DNA of 64,000 bases from Malaya genurostris (Eukaryota > Arthropoda > Insecta > Diptera > Culicidae). Position 1 is the first letter of the stretch; each line of letters begins with the position of its first letter. The stretch is from contig NC_080571.1 of NCBI RefSeq assembly GCF_030247185.1, positions 106,723,128 through 106,787,127 of the forward strand. The letters run 5' to 3'. The notes under the pieces are model-generated. The model was not told the origin of the DNA, ran no database searches, and saw only the letters and a list, made by a program, of their open reading frames with translations. The position numbers were made by a program, and so were the translations under genes. Shown here one piece after another: positions 9,844 through 21,076 of this stretch.

Positions 9844-10115
9844 AGTCTACCTACACTACAAAACAGACGAATTTTTTTCAGCGACTATTTGTATTGCGGA
9901 GAACTGACTTTCTTCTACGAGTCCATCGAACACAGTACGGTCAAAATTTTCCAATGGATGTTTGTTGTCATCGCTTCAATAGTGTTTATCATATATTCGA
10001 TTTTACAATGAACAAAGACATTTAAAATTAAAATATTTATGTTAGGTTGGGAAGTGTAGTTATATAGTAATAGTCTGTACGAATAATCGAAGATAAATTT
10101 CAAATAAAATAAAAA
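9844..10115 (+). pseudogene. Jockey-type LINE element A, part 3 (ORF2 C-terminus and 3' tail)
   Basis: It resumes the element A reading right after the hAT-like element: SLPTLQNRRIFF, then RVHRTQYGQNFPMDVCC and FNSVYHIFDFTMN before a stop near 10010. These match HRTQYGQKNPLHVWC and FNSVFNLFDFNIS in the copy at 21731-22657. The 3' end is the A-rich AAATAAAATAAAAA at about 10102-10115, like the tail of element B. A deletion removes part of the segment between FVLRR and HRTQYGQ. Confidence 0.75.
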
Positions 10116-12429
10116 TTCGAGTTTACACAATGAACAGACATATGCTCATCAGTCTGTGAAATACGTATTTAGTGGTGTCCAGATTTTGTCGCGAACAAAC
10201 CTTACACTGAAATGTCTCAAATTCATCATCCAATTTGTTTGGCATGGTAATTGGATGCAGTCGTTATAGATGGTCTGGTTTTCAATATTTGATCTTGAAA
10301 CCCGACCCGATCCCGAACCCGACAGGAGTAGTTCGTTTTCGTGCTTATAAATTTAAAATTGTCTGGCACGGGCAAATATTTTTAATGTTTTAATGCTCTG
10401 GTTTAAGAATATATGTATAGAGATTTTAGTTCAATTACCCGAAGTTCAACTCGAAAACTAACTTGGCGGAATCAGGTTCGGGAAGAGATTTATCGAATTT
10501 ATAAATTTTGTATATCCGACCATTCCTAGCAGTCAATGATGGGACTAAAAAATGCCTGTAAGACACTTCATTAAATTACTTATCAGTCATTACTTCCCAG
10601 TACTGCACGAATTTTCGCACATTCAGTCCTCACCGCAAAAAGCAGCCAGTTATAATCCATATTAAGCTGACAGGCGCCATATTTTTGCTGAACCAATCAC
10701 CAAAATATACAGTCGAACAATCTTTTATCTAGTCATCTACCAACTGATTCTACTGATTCTGATCCACTGCCAGTATAAAAATACACGTGTTGTACAAAAC
10801 TTGGAAAGTTATCATCTGCAAACATAACAAAGAAGGATGTCTTCAATGCGGTCCCGATTGCTAGCAAAAAGCTTTTTGTTACTCCGTTCTGCCATTCGCT
10901 GTTTTTTTTTCTGTTCACGACTGAGTCAACGTGATACCATCATTGCTAGCCTTCGTGATACTTTCCGGCAAGTTGTTTTTATATGTGCTGAATGAAATAT
11001 GAAATGTGGTACAGATACTTTCCTTTAATAAAAGAAAATTTGTTCAAGATCATAATTTTAACAAAGTTTTGCAACAGATTCAATGATACGCGGTCATACG
11101 ACGTTCGTGATTGTGTTCCCGAGGCGAAAGTTTTTCCATTAATATTTTTTTTTCTGCTATGCTTCACGGGGTGTGATCTCGTGGGAACAGAGAAAGCCTT
11201 ATTTAGCTATGTCCTTCGGAGATTCAATTCACTAAGCCTATCCTCTTTCGGCGTCTTTCTTCGTCTGGTAAGTTTCATACTTTTAGATAGATTCAGTTCG
11301 GCGGAATCTTGCACAAGTATTCCCTTATTCACAGTGCAATATGTGATAAACCCGGTGGTAACTCCACTTCGGTGGCTCGTTCAATTCTAATCGTGTCACG
11401 CTTGTGGGAATCCAATATACAAAAAAGAAACTAATGCTCATGAAGAAGCAGAACACATGTTGGATAATTCTTGGTATGTCAGATAAACAACCGTGCTCGA
11501 TGTCGGTCACCTCTGCTGCTGTATTTATACAGTATTAAGCATATTGACCCACTCACCTAATTAGCTAATAATACATGTAATTGAGATGATTGCGAGCCAC
11601 TTTCTCACGAAATATATAGCATTCCCTTGGTATTTATATTTATTTTATGATCATGGTCCTGAATGCTGAACAGAGCCAATTTATCATATTAAAATGTGAG
11701 TAATTTAAATCAAGTAATAGGTGAGACCGGGGTTGGTTGGCCGAAGGGGCAGGTTGGTCGAGAATGGCTTTTATGAACAAGCAATTATGCGCAATGGCGA
11801 CATATACAGTGATTTTGGTAAATTACATATTAATTATTCATTTCAGGTGTTTTTGTGTTGTAGATTGTACAGGAGCACATTTGTTCTTTTTTCGGTGCTG
11901 GTGGGTAAATTTCTAGTTTTGCATAGTTATACGTGTAACTCGGATCAATTTAAATCCGATTTCCAAAAATACAATTAAGAAGGGTTTACCAAACTTTACA
12001 AAATGCCATGTCGGTTTCCAGTGTAACCTTACTTTATTTTTTGTTGACCCGGCAGTCAGGTTAAAAAAAAGTTACATTAAAAAGATTCGTGGACTATTTT
12101 ACCGACAATTTCCGATGAAAATAATTCTGATTCGGATTCAGAAATTGAAAATAAAGCTGACAACAATCCGAAAACGAAACTAGTAGTTGAAGTCTTCACA
12201 AAAGTTATTTGTATTCAACTGGTACATCTTTTGATGTAAAAGATCTTCAGGGTGTTCCATGTTTGGATTTAAATCTGGATTCAAACTTTCTTAATTTAAT
12301 ACAAAAATTATTCCATTTTTCAGCAAAATTGTAGAAGGTATTAGTTTTAGAAACTTTGTTGAAGAAGTCATCTTCCTACCTCTTCTAAGGCTTCCTATGG
12401 CTTCCAATATAAGCTACCGTTAAAAAGTT
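10116..12429. other. Anonymous intergenic or intronic DNA, 2.3 kb
   Basis: No gene recognised. At 10170-10205 the sequence GTGTCCAGATTTTGTCGCGA resembles terminal sequences at 56769-56800 and 58604-58635, so it may be a transposon end relic. At 10301-10330 there is a C-rich ACCCGACCCGATCCCGAACC stretch. A + strand frame of about 130 residues at 10992-11390 has no recognisable domain and I do not support it as a gene. Confidence 0.35.
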
Positions 12430-12560
12430 ATTATTTTATTGTAGTGCTAAACTCGACAGTTCAATTTGAACCGCTAAGCAGACGTAAAGTTTCTGCTACT
12501 TACAGAACACTTTTTGTTATGTGCCGTAGCACAAAATTTGGCTAACCCCTAAATGAATTA
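12430..12560. repeat. Partial copy of the palindromic MITE family
   Basis: CAGTTCAATTTGAACCGCTA, AGCAGACGTAAAG and ACAGAACACTTTTT reappear in order in the palindromic MITE at 41950-43177. Only one arm is present here. Confidence 0.5.
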
Positions 12561-13559
12561 ACAGATGTCAGATCTATAAAAACTTATCTTATACGGTCAC
12601 TGAGAGGTCTGTAAATAAGAGAATTTTAGAGAGAAATCTAGGAGGGTGTTATTTTTGACGTAGGACTACGTCTTCCTTTACTATGCTCACTTGGGTGCAT
12701 TTTCAAAATTTCACAACACGGAAGTATAACGAAATTACTTCAGATTTGTTTTCTTAATAACTTTTTCCTTGTTTGAGTATTTTCTCTAATTATTTTTTTG
12801 AAACGAATAGTAAAAGATGTAAGATTGTTATTAATACCACATTACGAAAACAATGTTTAAATAGTGAAAAAATAGATCCAAACACGAAACATGAAAAGAA
12901 ACCGAGTTTATAAATAGACCCTGTTGCATGTTTGCTAGCTTCAGTCTATGATAATCCATGAACGAAGACAATCGAGTGCACAGGCTGCCATCTACGCCAG
13001 GACAGATGAACTATAACCAGCATTATTCAACTGATGCTTCAGTCAATGGTGAATATGAGGTTCTGTTCATCTAACCCAAACGCAGAAAAACAACAACTAG
13101 TTTTTATGTGAGCATACGGTTCGACATTCGCAATATGAGTTTCGCTTCATATAGCTTATAGTCGTTTGCATCAGAGGAAAACGAAAACGAAAAGTAGACC
13201 ACGATGGGGAACATTATACTAAATCAGCCGCTCTAAATGTTATCAAACTGCATATCAATATCGTAGAAAATACCACCTTCTGAAAGCCTGAAATGAATCC
13301 CGCGATTACATCATTCAGCTACTGGTCGTTTGCGTGCGAGTAACAGAAAAAATACATTTAATCCGACCCGAAAAATGAAAAATGAAATGAAGTAATCAAA
13401 CTTAAAATTCTATACGTTGGTATTTTTGTAACCGTTAGAACCGCTCTTTTGAACTTTTGATCTATTATGTTCATCGTTCGCTCCGTTCGCAGTGCGGTTT
13501 TCGCTTCAAACATGTGCGGAAAATTGAACAAAGTATGAATGAACACAACGGAGAGTAAT
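12561..13559. other. Anonymous DNA, possible host sequence
   Basis: No coding region recognised. It contains a TATA/initiator pair at 12909-12946, listed separately. No repeat family identified. Confidence 0.35.
12909..12946 (+). promoter_or_regulatory. Candidate core promoter: TATA box and arthropod-type initiator
   Basis: TATAAATA at 12909-12916 is followed by TCAGTC at 12941-12946, putting the candidate initiator A at 12943, 34 bases after the first T of the TATA box. This is slightly longer than the usual spacing of about 30. No convincing downstream reading frame was found, so the call rests on the two motifs alone. Confidence 0.3.
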
Positions 13560-13561
13560 TA

Positions 13562-14493
13562 TACCTTATGATCAAAAATGAACCGGAATTTTATTAAAAA
13601 ACGCAAAATTTCAATTTTTAATAAATTTCTTTATTATCGCCTCCTGCGGCAATACATGTATGCCAACGCTTGATCCAATTTTCCATACAAGTTTTATAGG
13701 CCGCTGAAGGTATGGCCTTTAGTTCACGCAGCGAATTCTCTTTTATGGTCTCTATGGTCTCAAAACGCGTTCCCCGCAATGGCAATTTGAGTCTGAGGAA
13801 GAGGAAAAAGTCACACGGGGCCATATCTGGAGAGTACGGTGCTTGGTTGATGATATTGGTTGAGTTTTTGGCCAAAAACTGCGACACAACCAAAGCTGTG
13901 TGAGCCGGCGCATTGAATGAAATTCAGCTTCTTGGCACCAGCCGAGAAGCGACGCGTTTCAAACCCAAAACATCAGTTAAAATGTGTTCGGCTGATGCAT
14001 AAGAGATGCCCAACAACACAGCAATCTCTCTAATCGGTACAGAACGATTTTGCAACACGATTTGCTTCGCCGATTCAATGTTTTCTTCAGTACCAGATGT
14101 TGTTTGGCGGCCAGGGATCTCATCATGATCCAAGCTTGTACGACCACCTGTGAAGCGTTTATACCACTCGTATGCCTGTGTTTTTCCTAGACACGATTCA
14201 CCAAAGGCCTTTTCTAACATTTTAAACGTTTCGAAACACTTGAATCCATTTACAACACAAAATTTGATGCACGCACGTTGTTCTAAATCTTCATCCATTA
14301 TTAAAATCGCCACACGAAAATTTTTCAACTTCTTTGTATAGACGCCAAACAAAAACTAATCGTACGATATGCGTCAAAATTTGGCAGAACGTGTATAAAA
14401 GTGTTGCCAACGTTGAGAGAATAAAAGTTTACCGATTGGACAAGCGCGGGAATTTTAAAATGAAAATTCCGGTTCTTTTTTGATCATAAGGTA
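13562..14493 (-). mobile_element. mariner element with internal deletion, 932 bp
   Basis: The terminal inverted repeats read TACCTTATGATCAAAAATGA on the left and, reverse complemented, TACCTTATGATCAAAAAAGA on the right. Both continue into ACCGGAATTTT. The flanks are TA (13560-13561 and 14494-14495), the standard Tc1/mariner duplication. At 932 bp it is well short of the usual 1.28-1.3 kb, consistent with the missing middle of the transposase. Confidence 0.85.
13618..14298 (-). pseudogene. mariner transposase, catalytic middle deleted
   Basis: The N-terminal segment starts at the ATG of MDEDLEQRACIKFCVVNGFK. It carries the paired helix-turn-helix region (KAFGESCLGKTQAYEWYKRF, then IREIAVLLGISYASAEHILT) and ends at KRVASRLVPRS with a stop. 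The reading resumes in another frame as NAPAHTALVVSQFLAKNSTN, followed by QAPYSPDMAPCDFFLFLRLK and a normal C-terminus. The deletion runs from just after VPR to just before the second catalytic position. The first and second Asp of the DD34D triad are therefore gone and only the third (PDMAPCD) remains. It cannot be active, but its ends could have been mobilised in trans. Confidence 0.85.
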
Positions 14494-14495
14494 TA

Positions 14496-15269
14496 CAAAT
14501 CGACAGTTCTAAGGGCCATTAATGATAGTGTTATAATCCGCAATTACGGTCAAATCATTTAGTTCCAAACTATTTTCAGTATCTCTACATAGAATCTAGC
14601 AGAAGGTTAATTGGATTTCCTCATATACATTAATTGGATTTTATAAAATCGATTATCAATCAGAATAAGTGTCATCACTAATCCATACGACTTTGTAGGT
14701 GCCACGACTCGGTGCGGAATGTTATCGCTATAGGAAAGGGCACACAAGCATGTGGCAGATCTACTTTGTGCGCCGTTCGCCAAACGAGACGCAATCGATT
14801 TGTTCGGAATTTCGCTCGTGGAAATAATTGTCAACTGTGTTGAAAGTTTGAGAAATGGTAATCTTGTCAGAATCCAAAGCATTTTACAAAGATCTAATGA
14901 GATTTTCCTTGAAATGGGTAATTTATTAGTAGAACAATGTACCAAAATAAATGTGCATTTTTAAAATGATCTGCCACTTGTCGACAGCAGTCCTATGTCA
15001 ATCTGGCGGTTATGTCTTCTACATTACCTACGGCATGTTTTTTAAATTATTTATATTAGTGTTCAAATTGCCTTACAAAAAATTATAAAAGTCATATAAC
15101 TCTTAAACGCCAAAACATAGCAAAAGGATGGTTTCAAACGAGCCATAATGAGTGGGTCATACATTGAAAAGCATAAAAATTACAGCCGAACATAGATTTT
15201 TCTCTTAACAATTTCAATTAATTATTCCCAGAAGTGCCAAAGTGCCAACGAATTTAGTGAACTTTAAGA
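14496..15269. other. Anonymous DNA with one short unrecognised frame
   Basis: A + strand frame at 14752-14964 reads AIDLFGISLVEIIVNCVESL and on to EQCTKINVHF. It opens with GTG rather than ATG and matches nothing I know. It could be a fossil coding fragment. Confidence 0.25.
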
Positions 15270-15319
15270 AAAATGAAATGTGGAGTGAAATCTTGCTCGA
15301 ATATTGACGACCGCTTTCT

Positions 15320-15940
15320 ATGGAAGTACGACATGACAAGCCTTGTTGCATAGAAGTACAACATCAGGAACATTCAATCTTGGCATTTATGGTGCCAGTG
15401 GGTGCTGACTGCCAGCATTTAATAACGACAGGATCCTATTTGCAAGAATTCAGAGATGAAGTCAAATCAATCCCGACGTCAATATCGAGTATCGTCACTA
15501 AAGACGTGGAAAACACTCAAGCTATAACTTTAGCTGAAGAATTGGAAGCAAACAAACCACCAGAAAAAAAACAATAGAAAAAAAGACACATGCAACGAGC
15601 ATGGCTGGAGCTTCATCGGGAATTAAAACAAAAACTGGAAGAGTGGCAGACCAAAAACAGCGCAATCGCCGGTTTCAGGAAGAACAGAGTAAAACAAATG
15701 ACAACGACAACTTCAACACCAACTATAAGAGCAACAGTAACACAACCAAAAATAAAATTTCTAATATCAGTAACATCACCTACAACAACAACAAAATTAG
15801 TCCACCTTCACGTAATGGTGGTCGGTTATTCAAAATGCCTTACCATCGGACAGGGAATTACTGGCAGCAGCGCGTATTCAATTTTCTGGAAAACGAAGTA
15901 CAAATAATGTCAATATTACCTCAACATTTGTAAACTTCAA
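15320..15940 (+). pseudogene. Unrecognised coding-like fossil, possibly LINE ORF1 or Gag
   Basis: The first frame (15320-15577) encodes 85 residues including VGADCQHLITTGSYLQEFRD and ends LEANKPPEKKQ. The next overlapping frames (15590-15933) are rich in Lys, Asn, Thr and Gln (NRRFQEEQSKTND, TYNNNKISPPSRNGGR). They then give MPYHRTGNYWQQR, which could be a ruined CCHC zinc knuckle. The block lies just upstream of a LINE reverse-transcriptase tail on the same strand, which would suit an ORF1. The identification is a guess; the composition and frame length argue for former coding sequence. Confidence 0.3.
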
Positions 15941-15984
15941 AAAGAGCGATACAAGGTGCAATCATAGACTTCAAGCCAACATTT

Positions 15985-16480
15985 GTGGAACATTACAATA
16001 CAATAATCAATAAAGCAAATAATATGCTGGGCTTTATCAAACGTTTTAGTCATAATTTTCAAAAACCATATACTTTACAATTGCTATATAGTACATATGT
16101 CAGACCCATTTTTGGAACATTGCAGCTTATTATTCTAGAAGAACGCAATAAATCGATCCAAGAACAATTTCTTTTATATGCACCTCGTAAATTAAATTGG
16201 AAAGCATTTCCCCTACCATCATATGAAGCACGTTGCATACTCATCAACATACAAACACTCAAAGAACGTTGCGACTTTGCAATGCTTTATTTTCTCAGCG
16301 ACATTATTTCTCAATGCATTCAATCAGCTCCATTATTATCGCAATCAAATTCGTATATACCTAGCCGTCAATTACGTTCCAGGAAATAATTTTTAGAAAG
16401 GCATACACAAACAAATTTGGCAAAATACAGTCCAGTCAATCGAATAATGCGCCATTACAATCAATACTGCAAACATCTTG
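15985..16480 (+). pseudogene. Jockey/I-type LINE, ORF2 C-terminal part
   Basis: A frame of 134 residues reads HYNTIINKANNMLGFIKRFS, then PYTLQLLYSTYVRPIF and, after a short deletion where EYA.VIW would be, IQEQFLLYAPRKLNWKAFPL, PSYEARCILINIQTL and RSRK. It matches the thumb/post-RT region seen in the other LINEs here (for example DYVISKASKLLGFVFR, LPSYKDRCKLIDL at 48 kb). The RT catalytic core is absent. It is followed by low-complexity TAATA sequence. Confidence 0.7.
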
Positions 16481-16614
16481 ACCTTACTATGTCAAATAAA
16501 AAAACAAATATAATCTCAGCTTTGTCGTAAAAACAATGCGTAGTATGTAAGTGAACATTGTAAACCATTCATACGTAGTCTACATTTGCTTGTCGAAATA
16601 AATATTTTATAAAA

Positions 16615-16700
16615 AATTAAATAATATAATATTACATAATGTAATATAATATAATATAATATAATATAATATAATTTAATATAATATATTATATAATACA
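16615..16700. repeat. TATAA pentanucleotide microsatellite
   Basis: A nearly uninterrupted run of the 5-bp unit TAATA/AATAT. It is followed at 16815-16860 by CGCAGTGTCAGTTATGCTCT, which also follows TATAA runs at 44655 and 45358. The microsatellite therefore belongs to a dispersed repeat. Confidence 0.7.
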
Positions 16701-16868
16701 AAAAAACAATACTACTGTGGTACAGTTGCTTGGAAAATTGTAACATAACTGATTTATACAACAGACTACAATCTAATACAATATTCAATACAATTTGCTA
16801 CGCTACAATATATAACAGTCAACGTCGCAGTGTCAGTTATGCTCTCTTTTCGTCGCAGCACTAGAATA

Positions 16869-18136
16869 AGGAGTGTATCGATAAGTAGTTAGCAACATTC
16901 AAACAGTTATTACTCTGAAATGGCTTAATTTTTCGCAGCGTGTTTTGCGGTGACATGTTTGCTTAAATGTCAATAACAGCTGCGCAATCGATTGGTTTCG
17001 GTACGGTTTATCGTTTCAATGATGAGTCGAATTGATCCGGAAACGCGAAAGAAAATTCTGCACACTTGGTGCTCAGAAAGTGGTGTCACGTACAACGAAA
17101 TTGCAAAACGGGTGAAAGTGCACCACACCAGTGTCAAAAGTATTATCGAGAAGTTCGATAAGACCCTTTCCATGAAGGATTTGCCCCGATCCGGTAGGAA
17201 AACGGGTCCCAGCCAGCCCAGCCGGGACTTAAAAGTGGTTGAGTACATCAGGAAAAACCCATCGGCGTCGACGCGGGATTTGGCCAAGCAGCATCGGGAT
17301 GATTCAACGGATCAAAGTTCGGAACTCCCTGAAAACGTACAAGAAACAGAAGGTGCCGAAAAAGTCCCTTGTACAGCAAGTTCAGGCCAAAACAAGAGCG
17401 CGAAAACTGTATAACCGGATTCTACAGAATAAAGACGGATGCATCCTGATCGACGACGAAACCTACGCCAAGGAAGACTCTCGAGCGCTGCCCGGACCGC
17501 AATATTATACGACGACGCTGGTACCACGGTGGCGATGGAAAAGTTTGGGCAGAAGGTGTTGGTCTGGCAAGCAATTTGTACCTGTGGTTTACGGTCGTCG
17601 ATTTTTTCACGAAGGGCACAATTAACGCCAAGGTGTACGAGGAAGAATGTTTGAAGAAGAGAATGCTGTCACTGTACAGAAAGCATAAGGCTCCTTCTCT
17701 CTTCTGGCCGGATTTGGCTTCAGCCCACTACGCCAACTCCGTTCTACAGTGATTGTCAAAAAATAGTGTACAATTCGTGGAAAAGGACATCAACCCACCG
17801 AACTGCCCGGATCTTCGACCAATTGTAAGGTATTGGGCAATTGTCAAGCGGCACTTTCGGAAGGAAGGTACACTGTCCCAAAACATGCAGGAGTTAAAAA
17901 AAACTGGACGTCTGCCACCAGAAAAGTCACAAAAGTAACTGTGCAGAATTTAATGAAGAATGTCAAGTCCAAAGTACGAGCGTTTCACAGAAACTAGGAT
18001 TTTTTTCAATATAATCAGTGAAATGGATAAAAATGTCATTTTTCTACTATATACCGAAAACTGATGTCAAAATATGTTTTCTTTTCGCATTTTTATTCAA
18101 TAATCAATGTTGCTAACTACTTTTCGAAACACTCCT
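16869..18136 (+). mobile_element. Tc1/mariner element of the D37E type, copy 1 (1268 bp)
   Basis: The terminal inverted repeats of 31 bp start AGGAGTGTATCGATAAGTAG on the left and AGGAGTGTTTCGAAAAGTAG (reverse complement) on the right, both ending TTAGCAACATT. The flanking duplication is TA (16867-16868, 18137-18138). Length and ends closely parallel copy 2 at 60438-61706. The transposase inside is broken. D37E elements are known from mosquitoes. Confidence 0.85.
17022..17997 (+). pseudogene. D37E transposase, copy 1 (frameshifted, catalytic Glu lost)
   Basis: It starts at MSRIDPETRKKILHTWCSES, with a helix-turn-helix (YNEIAKRVKVHHTSVKSII). Frameshifts near 17290 and 17530 separate the blocks KVRNSLKTYKKQKVPKKSLV, CILIDDETYAKED (first catalytic Asp present) and FGQKVLVWQAICTCGLRSS. 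LFWPDLASAHYANSVLQ has the second Asp and is followed by an in-frame TGA where Trp is expected. The last block is NPPNCPDLRPIVRYWAIVKR. Counting from the second Asp, the residue at the D37E Glu position is Val (PIVRYW for PIERYW). Frameshifts, nonsense and the Glu change all make it inactive. Confidence 0.85.
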
Positions 18137-18138
18137 TA

Positions 18139-19289
18139 TATTCAGCGACTATATAGAAATAATTCTTACATTTACTTACATTGTAACATTTCATTTCTCA
18201 AATTTTAAAATATCGACTGTATTTTTAGAATGAATCATATTTGCCTTCCTCCGGTTATCTCTCATGCCAAAGATGCAACTAAATCCGAGAAAATGAGAAT
18301 TTTAACTGTTTTTTCCAAAAAAACTGGAGTATTCGTAACAGTCTACGATGAACACATCAAGATATTTTCTTACGAAAGTAAGGAATCTCTTGGGAAAAAA
18401 AAAGATAATTGCGATTCCGAAAACAAAAAGTATAAACAAATTTTTATCAAACTTTTGATATCTTTATACTAAAAATCATGAATATTCATATTCTACAGAA
18501 AAACAATTTTCCCCTGAAATACTAATTGATGTCAAACAATTTTAAACGGTACACACAAAACATCATTTGCTTGCAAAAAGTCAATTTCTCAAGAAAGAAA
18601 TAAGAAAGAAGGACCGCGATCTTAAGTGAAACGTTGCTAACAATAAACTGTCACAATTAGGATTCGATCAGTGGCGCGACATGTGTCGACAAGTTGAGCC
18701 CATATCCGAGCGAGTTGCGCTGCGGTACGCTTCGCGCGTGCGGGTCGTGATTGAAAAATTCACTACTCCGAAAGTATTAATCTTTCCACTCTGAAACTTT
18801 GCCAAGATTGAGTTAAACTCCTAAGACTTCTTTTTTCAAATAAAAAATGAAAAAAAATTAGGCCCAAGTTTAAATTTATTTATTTATTAATTTTTAACTT
18901 TTTTCATTGAATAAACTATAAAGGTTGTTTTATGAAATCGTTTATTGGGAAGCTAAGGAAAAGACGCACATTTCAAGTCTCGGATGAATTTTTGTATCTT
19001 TATTACATTTTACAGTATAGGCTGTTGAAAAAGGCTCTTTTTTGTAAACGCGAGTCTTCAAAAATCATATCTCGAAAATTCCTCGCACCATATTGAAATA
19101 AAAAAATACGTGTACAATATTTTCGAGTTCTTTCGGGTCGTGGGCATTCAAGAATCTGAAAAACAAATATTGTATATAATCACTTTCATATGACTATTAG
19201 GTGCGGTATACTGTTCACAGAAAATTGAGACAATCTGTGATAAGATCTGTAGAAGAACTTGCACTTCCAACACTTCTTCGAAAAAATCC
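18139..19289. other. Anonymous AT-rich DNA
   Basis: No gene recognised. An 80-residue Lys-rich frame at 18230-18472 has no recognisable domain. A short GC-rich patch at 18670-18760 (GCGCGACATGTGTCGACAAG region) stands out but has no assignable role. Confidence 0.3.
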
Positions 19290-20100
19290 ATAAGATCTAC
19301 CAACATAACCGATGATCCATCCAAAAACTACCTGGAGTTCAGGCCTTAAGATCTACCAGCGTAACAAAGTGCATTAACGACCTTATTGTTCTCGGTCCGT
19401 ATTCGTGATGGTACATGCGATCAAAAGGACAATTGTGATTGCTCTAGGCCATACAAAAACTACCTGGAGTTGTAGCTCTACAACTATAAACAGCATTGAA
19501 AAATTATACATAAACTGCTGAATGTTCGTGTAGATGAGAGATGTTGAGTGTAGACCTGTTCTTACTGAAGTTCTTGGACGACTGGGAATGTTCCGAAAAA
19601 AGATCAAAACTCACAACCCAAGTAGCAGTTAGAACTAGTTAAAATTGATATGTTTCACAATTGTGTTAGATAAGTAATTTCACGTGTTTTTGTAACAAAT
19701 GTGAAAATCATTCATATTACTGCTTGTGAAACCAACTCAAACCTCAACCTGAAAGGATTATGTTCCAGATAAGTTTTATTAACTGACTGTACAATATGTT
19801 CACTTGAACAGTTTCATCGCCAGTTTTAAGTTAACAAATATTACTGCTGTGAAACATATCAAACAAGAAACTTGTTGCCATACAAGCAAAGTACGCTTTT
19901 CTAACCACACAATCGTTGCAGGAATAGTTAAGAAATGCAATACAAGAACATTGTTTGCTACTTGTGAAGTAAGCAGTATGTAGCAATACGACTATAATCA
20001 GCATTGCAAAACTATACATAGAGTGCTGAATGCTCGTGTAGATCTTGACACCTTGAAGTTATTGGATAACAGGGAACCTTCCTGGAACAGCTATAAATAG
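19290..20100. repeat. Diverged direct duplication of about 500 bp
   Basis: AACAGCATTGAAAAATTATACATAA with CTGAATGTTCGTGTAGAT (about 19490-19540) recurs as ATCAGCATTGCAAAACTATACATAG with CTGAATGCTCGTGTAGAT (about 19997-20043). Shorter units such as AAAAACTACCTGGAGTT occur at 19322 and 19448. No coding content. Confidence 0.4.
19645..19862. repeat. Possible MITE with 15-bp inverted ends, 218 bp
   Basis: TTGATATGTTTCACA at 19645-19659 is mirrored exactly by TGTGAAACATATCAA at 19848-19862. The interior is AT-rich and non-coding. No certain target duplication. Confidence 0.4.
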
Positions 20101-21076
20101 ACAAGTAAGCAATGTGTAGCTCTAAAAGTATGCACCAAAAACTAAAAAGGCATTAGCCGTTGTAGCTCTTGCTGTGACACAGTGTAGACCCTAAGGACAA
20201 TACTCTGAGCAGTTCTTGGATCTTGGAACATCTCTTAAGCATTTCCATAGTCTCAGTACATACTCAAAGAGTCCTTAGGCGCTAAAGCATCGGACTTAGT
20301 AGGATTGTTCATGTTATTTACACTAAAATCAAATGAAATTTGAAAAACCTTTTTCACGCGAAAAATTCTAAATAACGCGATGTTTTATTTGAATTAAAAC
20401 AATTGTGTTTGGCAGCCTTGTCGAGCCAATTTTATTTCTCTCTCCTTTTCCAGAATGCTATCAGGAAACCAAAGCGAAAAAAATGGTGGATGCATTGAAA
20501 CTGACTTTGTTTCACAGAAAAATACAAGACTTTATTTTTATCGCGATAACATATATGTTTGTATGTACTAATCGCATCTAAACTAAATTATCTAGACTTT
20601 GTTACGGTAGATTTATGATACAAGCCTTCAAAGCCGAGATATTCGATGAACAAGTAGAGGTATGCATTTCCTAGAGTTCCAATTTTCAGCAGTTCTTCAG
20701 TCAGAAAAAAATACAACACGACCGCTAAACTCAATGAATCATTCTGAAAATTTCACAGAATATTCTCAACTAAATTTCGAAGACATTGTCAGGTGGGTTT
20801 TTCTATATTCTGCACCGTTTCCAAGAAAATTTAATTTGAAACGAGAAAATAGCAAAAAACCTACCACTTCACGGTACTGTCCTCAGCCCTTAAGTAAGGG
20901 CGCCAAATGAACAGCATACAGGTTTCCATATTCCGATATATAAATTTTGGTTCAGTACCGTCAAGTCAAATCATAGAACGACTATAAGAAAATAAAGTGA
21001 TTAACGTATTTTTATGATTCGTTGTTTTCCTAAAACTCCAGAAATGTGAATCCTATCTTTACAATAGATATAATTA
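20101..21076. other. Anonymous DNA
   Basis: No gene or repeat recognised. A + strand frame at 20662-20910 has no known domain. Confidence 0.25.

Noticed and set aside
10992..11390. 132-residue + strand frame
   Set aside because: No domain recognised, unusual composition, overlapping minus-strand frames; not enough to call a gene.
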